Below are positions 59,651 through 64,000 of a stretch of DNA of 64,000 nucleotides, piece after piece. Within the stretch, counting starts at the first letter, position 1; each line of letters opens with the position of its first letter. Position numbers and translations under genes: made by a program. The notes under the pieces were generated by a model. The model did no database searches, was not told the origin of the DNA, and worked only from the letters and a program-made list of their open reading frames with translations. This DNA comes from Symbiodinium natans (taxonomy: Eukaryota; Sar; Dinophyceae; Suessiales; Symbiodiniaceae): the NCBI GenBank assembly GCA_905221605.1, contig CAJNDS010002421.1, positions 71,926 to 135,925 of the forward strand. Direction: 5' to 3'.

Positions 59651-59762
59651 CCTAAACCCTAAACCCCAACCCCAAACCCCCAACCCTAAACCCTAAACCC
59701 TAAACCCTAAACCCTAAACCCTAAACCCTAAACCCTAAACCCTAAACCCTAAACCCTAAACC
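59651..59762 (+). repeat. CCCTAAA tract
   Basis: About 14 units. Confidence 0.96.
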
Positions 59763-59831
59763 CCGAACCCTACACCCTCAAAGCCCTACAAAGCCCGAAA
59801 AAGCCCTGAGCTGAACTATTCTCGTCCGCAG

Positions 59832-59913
59832 GTTCATGATGTCCAAGTCGCAGATCAACACCATCAAGTTCGGCCGCAATCTCAGCTTTCCGGGGTATTT
59901 TGGGGCCTGCTGA
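59832..59913 (+). CDS. candidate coding exon
   Basis: Acceptor CCGCAG ends at 59831. Reads FMMSKSQINTIKFGRNLSFP then GYFGAC, TGA at 59911 or a GA donor (T|GAGTTT). In the same direction as 59558. Confidence 0.5.
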
Positions 59914-60451
59914 GTTTAGGATTTAGGGTTTAGGGTTTAGGGTTTGGGGTTTAGGGTTTAGGGCGTGTGGGGTGTCCAAGATTGTCAGACAGGGGTGGAA
60001 CAAATGGGACCGCTTTTGTAAGATGCACCGTATGGGCAGAGCAGCCCGAAGCCAAACCCCAACATATCCTTCAAACCCTGCACCCCTAAGCCCCAAAGCC
60101 TGAAACCTCAACTCTCAACCCGAAATCCGAAACCGTAAACGCAGGCCCCTTACTCCCGCCCAAGCCCCAAAACCCCTTGGCTCGCCCGAAGAAGCTCATT
60201 AGCCGCCCTGAAACCAAAACCTGTCTAACCCCCACCCCCCACATCCTAGTTCGCATATTCCCCATATTTCGCTTGGCCCTCAACACTAAACCCGATACCC
60301 TCAACCCTAAACCCTAAACTCAAAACCCCAAACCCCAAACCCTAAACCCTAAACCCTAAGCCCCAAACCCCAAACCCTAAACCCTAAACCCTAAACCCTA
60401 AACCCTATGCTAGCAGTGTAGAATTAGAGTTGAAGCCCTGAACCCCCACAT

Positions 60452-60552
60452 CGAGGAATGTCCTGGCACTTCTACTTTATGATGGAGTTCCTGGACCCTA
60501 AAACTGGGCGCGAAGCATGCCCTGAGGACGCCAAAGGGGGTGTTAAGATGAG
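60452..60552 (+). CDS. candidate coding exon
   Basis: Reads RGMSWHFYFMMEFLDPKTGR then EACPEDAKGGVKM before CCCTAAA. Aromatic and Met-rich first half. Acceptor not clear. Confidence 0.45.
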
Positions 60553-60702
60553 CCCTAAACCCTAAACCCTAAACCCTAAACCCTAAACCCTAAACCCTAA
60601 ACCCTAAACCCTAAACCCTAAACCCTAAACCCTAAACCCTAAACTTTTAAACCCTAAACCCTAAACCCTAAACCCTAAACCCTAAACCCTAAACCCTAAA
60701 TT
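60552..60702 (+). repeat. CCCTAAA tract
   Basis: About 20 units with one TTTTAAA slip at 60643. Confidence 0.97.
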
Positions 60703-60759
60703 ATTCTTTTTTTTTGGGGGTGGGGGGGAGGTGTGGACCCCCTAAACCTTAAACCCTAA

Positions 60760-61035
60760 ACACTGAACCCTGAACCGAAAAAACCCTAAACCCTAAACCC
60801 TAACCTTAAACCTTAAACCCTCAACACTAAGCCCTAAACCCCCAGAGAGAACCCGAAACTTTGAGCCCTAAACCCTAAACCCTAAACCTTAAACCTTAAA
60901 CCCTCAACACTAAGCCCTAAACCCCCAGAGAGAACCCGAAACTTTGAGCCCTACCCTAAACCCTAAACCCTAAGCCCTAAGCCCTAAACCATAAACCCTA
61001 AGCCCTACACCCTAAACCCTAAACCCTAAACCCTA
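60760..61035 (+). repeat. CCCTAAA tract with an internal direct duplication
   Basis: A 60-base unit (ACCTTAAACCCTCAACACTA through CGAAACTTTGAGCCCTA) occurs twice (60813 and 60888), with canonical heptamers around it. Confidence 0.9.
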
Positions 61036-61041
61036 AAAAAC

Positions 61042-61104
61042 CAAAGAGGAGGACAAGGTGATGTGGAGCAGCGTCTGTGTGAGCGAGCTTCTTGGCACGC
61101 TGAG
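61042..61104 (+). CDS. candidate coding exon
   Basis: Reads KEEDKVMWSSVCVSELLGTL then RC before TTTAGGG. Could end at a GC or GA donor (CTGAG|GTG near 61103). Confidence 0.45.
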
Positions 61105-61371
61105 GTGTTCCTGCTTTAGGGGTTTAGGGGTCTCGGGGCTGGGGTTTCGGGGTTAGGGTTTAGGGTTTAGGGTTCAGGGTTTACGGTTTAGGGTTTCGGG
61201 TTTAGGGTTCAGGGTTTAGGGGCTTGAGGGGTCTCAGACAGAGGCCTTCCAGGCGTTGGATTCTGTTCGTCTTCTTGGATCAGGGCTTCTGGCGTGAATG
61301 TGGGCGATGGTGTCCCCCAAACCCCAAACCCTAAACCCGAAGCCCTAAACCCCCAACCCGAAGCTGAAAGA

Positions 61372-61434
61372 GCACCCTCAGTCCGGAGGCCTATAAGTGC
61401 GTGGAGAGCAAAGTGTGGTTCATGCAATGCAAGC
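61372..61434 (+). CDS. candidate coding exon
   Basis: Reads LSPEAYKCVESKVWFMQCKP and then repeat-like sequence. The acceptor may be CCTCAG (about 61378). Cysteines suggest an extracellular loop. Confidence 0.42.
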
Positions 61435-61601
61435 CTAAAACCCTTCAACGCCAAAGCCGTTTTGAGGTTTTAGGGTTTACCTTCTGGAATATTGGTGCAC
61501 ACCCAGTTCTAGGGACTTGGGGGGGTTGTTGGGTTGAGGGTTCTATGCTCTGAGTATTTTCTATGCCCTTTTTAGGGTTTACGGTGTAAGCCTTTCGCCA
61601 G

Positions 61602-61690
61602 GTACTGGTTTGTGGCACCTTGCCTGCAAAAAGGATATGCCCTCAACCCGAACTTGGCCACACGTCCTTCCGACGACCCGCCCCTGCCGG
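61602..61690 (+). CDS. candidate coding exon
   Basis: Acceptor TTTCGCCAG ends at 61601. Reads YWFVAPCLQKGYALNPNLAT then RPSDDPPLPA. Aromatic start, Pro/Asp-rich end. Confidence 0.47.
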
Positions 61691-61757
61691 CCCTAAACCC
61701 CTTTTTTCAGCCTCTGCCCCTCCCCGGACCCCAGGGAGGATCGGAAAAGCCGCCCAA

Positions 61758-62025
61758 CCCTAAACCCTAAAACCCTAACCCTAAACCCTCAATCCCAAAC
61801 CCCAAACCCTAAACCCTGAACCCTGAACCCTGAACCCTCAACCCTCAACCCTCAACCCTGAACCCTAAACCCTAGACCCTGAACCCTGAACCCTCAACCC
61901 TGAACCCTAAACCCTAGACCCTGAACCCTAAACCCTAAAACGTAGGCCCTAAACCCTAAACCCTAAACCCTAAACCCTAAACCCTAAACCCTAAACCCTA
62001 AAACGTAGGCCCTAAGCCCTTTTCT
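61758..62025 (+). repeat. CCCTAAA / CCCTGAA / CCCTCAA mixed tract
   Basis: About 36 units with short homogenised blocks of CCCTGAA and CCCTCAA, and AAACGTAGG at two places. Confidence 0.95.
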
Positions 62026-62033
62026 GATTTCAG

Positions 62034-62136
62034 GGATCTGGGGATCCACCGGGAGTTCCCGGGCTGGCGCATGCCGATCTGTTCGGCCCCCACTCGAAGC
62101 CTTATCAGACCCACTCTTTGGAATCCCAGGGGTCTG
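62034..62136 (+). CDS. candidate coding exon
   Basis: Acceptor TGATTTCAG ends at 62033. Reads DLGIHREFPGWRMPICSAPT then RSLIRPTLWNPRGLG. Confidence 0.45.
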
Positions 62137-62318
62137 GGAACCCTAAACCCTAAACCCTAAACCCGAAACCCTAAACCCTAAACCCTAAACCCTAAACCCT
62201 AAACCCTAAACCCTAAACCCTAAACCCTAAACCCTAAACCCTAAACCCTAAACCCTAAACCCTAAACCCTAAACCCTAAACCCAAAACTCAAAACCCAAA
62301 ACCCTAAATCCTAAACCC
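62137..62318 (+). repeat. CCCTAAA tract
   Basis: About 25 units with an AAAACTC slip near the 3' end. Confidence 0.96.
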
Positions 62319-62321
62319 TGA

Positions 62322-62429
62322 CTTCGTGAGGTGCTGGTGACGACGGTCCTGGGGTGCTTCTTCGCCGCCCTGGCCACCTTCGTCCCCTGCCCGCTGTTCA
62401 ACTCTCGGAGGGCCTTCCAGGACAAACCA
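62322..62429 (+). CDS. candidate coding exon, transmembrane segment
   Basis: Reads LREVLVTTVLGCFFAALATF then VPCPLFNSRRAFQDK. About 20 hydrophobic residues followed by basic residues: a transmembrane helix. Transport or channel proteins would fit, but no family is recognised. Confidence 0.55.
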
Positions 62430-62639
62430 TAAACCCTAAACCCTAAAGCCTAAAGCGTAAACCCTAAACCCTAAACCCTAAACCCTCAGACCCTCAAACC
62501 CTAAGCCCGAAACCCGAAACCCTAAACCCTAAACCCTAAACCCTAAGCTCCACACCTGGGTTATGATTGAAAATCATTGTACATTTTATGAGCACGTAGA
62601 AATCCAAGAAGGAACAGACATGATCCGTTTTAAAAGTCG

Positions 62640-62750
62640 TGCCCCAACCCCTAAACCCTAAACCCTAACCCCTAACCCCTAACCCCTAACCCCTAAACCC
62701 TAAACCCTAAACCCTAAACCCTAAACCCTAAACCCTAAACCCTAAGCAAG
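62640..62750 (+). repeat. CCCTAAA tract
   Basis: About 15 units with CCCCTAA variants. Confidence 0.95.
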
Positions 62751-62756
62751 TGTGCA

Positions 62757-62818
62757 GAGGAGATGATCTCCACCATGGGCACCGTCAGCAAGATCTGGAG
62801 CCTTTCCTGCGCTGTCTT
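62757..62818 (+). CDS. candidate coding exon
   Basis: Reads AEEMISTMGTVSKIWSLSCA and VF. Acceptor GTGTGCAG at about 62757. Followed by a T run, a G run and TTCAGGG/TTTAGGG. Confidence 0.45.
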
Positions 62819-62929
62819 TATTTATTTATTTTTTTTTTGGGGGGGGGGGGGGGGTTGGGGTTTCAGGGTTCAGGGTTCAGGGTTCAAGGTTCAGGGTTTA
62901 GGGTTTAGGGTTTAGGGCACGTGTACTTA

Positions 62930-63255
62930 CGGGGGTTTTCTCGGGCATAGTTAGGGCTTTTGTAGGGCTTCTAGCGGGGCTTTCATCTGTAAAGCTTGCA
63001 GTCCGTTCGTTTGGGCTTTTTTTGCCCGCCGATGAGCCCTTCTCCCGGACGCTTTGGTGGTTGAGCAAAGGATGCCAGGAAGTGAGCAAAGCTTCCGCTT
63101 CTTGGGCCTCTTCCATTTCTTGACTTTTTTTGGTTGCAGTTTCGGCATCGTACTGACGCCAAAGGCCCCACAGCCACAAAGCCTCCAAGCCAAAGAATCT
63201 TTCTCTTGTTGAATTGTATGTGAAGAAGTGATGGCACGAACAAAAATCGAAACAT
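62930..63255. other. unique stretch, no supported exon
   Basis: Open only on the opposite strand in three overlapping frames (Arg/Lys/Ser-rich, ending in repeat-derived NPKP). Composition is consistent with a pyrimidine-rich intron on the + strand. Confidence 0.4.
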
Positions 63256-63257
63256 AA

Positions 63258-63340
63258 GCCCTAAACCCTAAACCCTAAAACCCTAAACCCTAAACCCTAA
63301 ACCCTAAACCCTAAAACCCTAAAACCCTAAAACCCTAAAA
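63258..63340 (+). repeat. CCCTAAA / CCCTAAAA tract
   Basis: About 11 units, the last ones 8-mers. Confidence 0.95.
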
Positions 63341-63349
63341 TCCTCTAGG

Positions 63350-63478
63350 TTTTCCCCAACTCTAAGGGAGGAGGCCGTCGAGTACATCTGCGGCACCGAA
63401 AGAACAGCGAAGCGCGCCTTGTTCGACAGATCTCCGCTTGCTTGCTGCTTGGGTTCCCCAAGGCTCTTGCAACAAGGT
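63350..63478 (+). CDS. candidate coding exon
   Basis: After CCTCTAG the frame reads FSPTLREEAVEYICGTERTA, then KRALFDRSPLACCLGSPRLL. It may continue the membrane-protein gene or end it; a TAA occurs only inside the repeat. Confidence 0.47.
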
Positions 63479-63479
63479 C

Positions 63480-63597
63480 CTAAGCCCTAAACCCGAAACC
63501 CTAAACCCTAAGCCCTAAACCCTAAACCCTAAACCCTGAACCCTAAACCCGAAACCGTAAACCCTAAACCCTAAGCCCGAAGCCCTAAGCCCTAGAC
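63480..63597 (+). repeat. CCCTAAA / CCCTAAG tract
   Basis: About 16 units with CCCGAAA and CCCGAAG variants. Confidence 0.95.
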
Positions 63598-63647
63598 CCA
63601 CAAGATCGGAAGCGGCAATTCCGGAGGCACCTTATCCCCTGAACCCG

Positions 63648-63732
63648 AGGATTTCACCTCGAAGCAAAGATCGACGCCATCGGCCAGATGAACATGAACG
63701 TCGCGGCGAACCTCCGGGTCTGCCAAAAGGGG
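63648..63732 (+). CDS. candidate coding exon
   Basis: After CCCGAG the frame reads FHLEAKIDAIGQMNMNVAAN then LRVCQK before a G run. Other frames are open but less protein-like. Confidence 0.45.
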
Positions 63733-63752
63733 GGGGGGTTTGGCAATCTGAA

Positions 63753-63988
63753 CCCTAAAGCCCTAAGCCCGAAGCCCTAAGCCCTAAGCCATAAGCCCTA
63801 AGCCCGAAGCCCTAAGCCCCAAGCCCTAAACCCTAAGCCCTAAGCCCTAAGCCCTAAGCCCTAAGCCCTAGGCCCGAAGCCCTAAGCCCTAAGCCCTAAG
63901 CCCTAAGCCCTAAGCCCTAAGCCCTAAGCCCTAAACCCTAAACCCTAAACCCCAAGCCCTAAGCCCTAAGCCCTAAGCCCTAAGCCTT
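63753..63988 (+). repeat. CCCTAAG variant array
   Basis: About 33 units, almost all CCCTAAG, with CCCGAAG and three CCCTAAA. The window ends just after it. Confidence 0.97.
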
Positions 63989-64000
63989 TCCAAGGGGGGG

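Overview
The window looks like nuclear DNA of a dinoflagellate. The support is indirect: the telomere-type heptamer CCCTAAA/TTTAGGG (and variants) covers a large share of it, short exon-like segments have GC-rich third positions and almost always follow an AG|G acceptor, and two retroelements resemble families I associate with dinoflagellate genomes. No rRNA, tRNA, CRISPR array, operon or bacterial promoter was found. I found no recognisable spliced-leader relic. Species cannot be named.

Layout: 1-3200, exon-like segments between heptamer tracts. 3572-6258 and 6369-9207, two neighbouring 2.7-2.8 kb elements with terminal inverted repeats, both inserted in (TA)n. 9.3-30.5 kb, many short exon-like segments, including a probable ankyrin-repeat gene (12.3-15.5 kb), a PDZ-like exon (17.1 kb) and a repeat-free island with an intact 123-residue ABM-domain gene (29942-30313). 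About 30884-38938, a LINE-type retrotransposon with ORF1 and a frameshifted ORF2 (RNase H, AP-like endonuclease, reverse transcriptase, zinc fingers). 40718-44167, a DIRS-order (PAT/Ngaro-like) element with split direct repeats and a reverse transcriptase/RNase H ORF but no visible tyrosine recombinase. 45.3-47.6 kb, a low-complexity block bounded by inverted A/T-rich repeats. 47.6-64 kb, more exon-like segments, including a cysteine-rich gene with a PAN/Apple-like exon (52.9-55.6 kb) and a probable membrane-protein gene region (59.5-63.7 kb).

Main reading: about 60 segments of 40-350 bases read open on the + strand, begin after (C)AG, and are separated by telomere-type repeats. I infer they are exons of several genes in one direction whose introns are built of telomere-type repeat. 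Where an inferred intron holds both repeat orientations, the G-rich strand (TTTAGGG) usually lies near its 5' end and the C-rich strand (CCCTAAA) near its 3' end, so the transcript could pair its own intron ends. Exon limits are by eye, from frame and AG|G or G[T/C/A] boundaries; I have not joined exons into proteins. Long open frames ending in NPKP are translations of the repeat itself and are not annotated.
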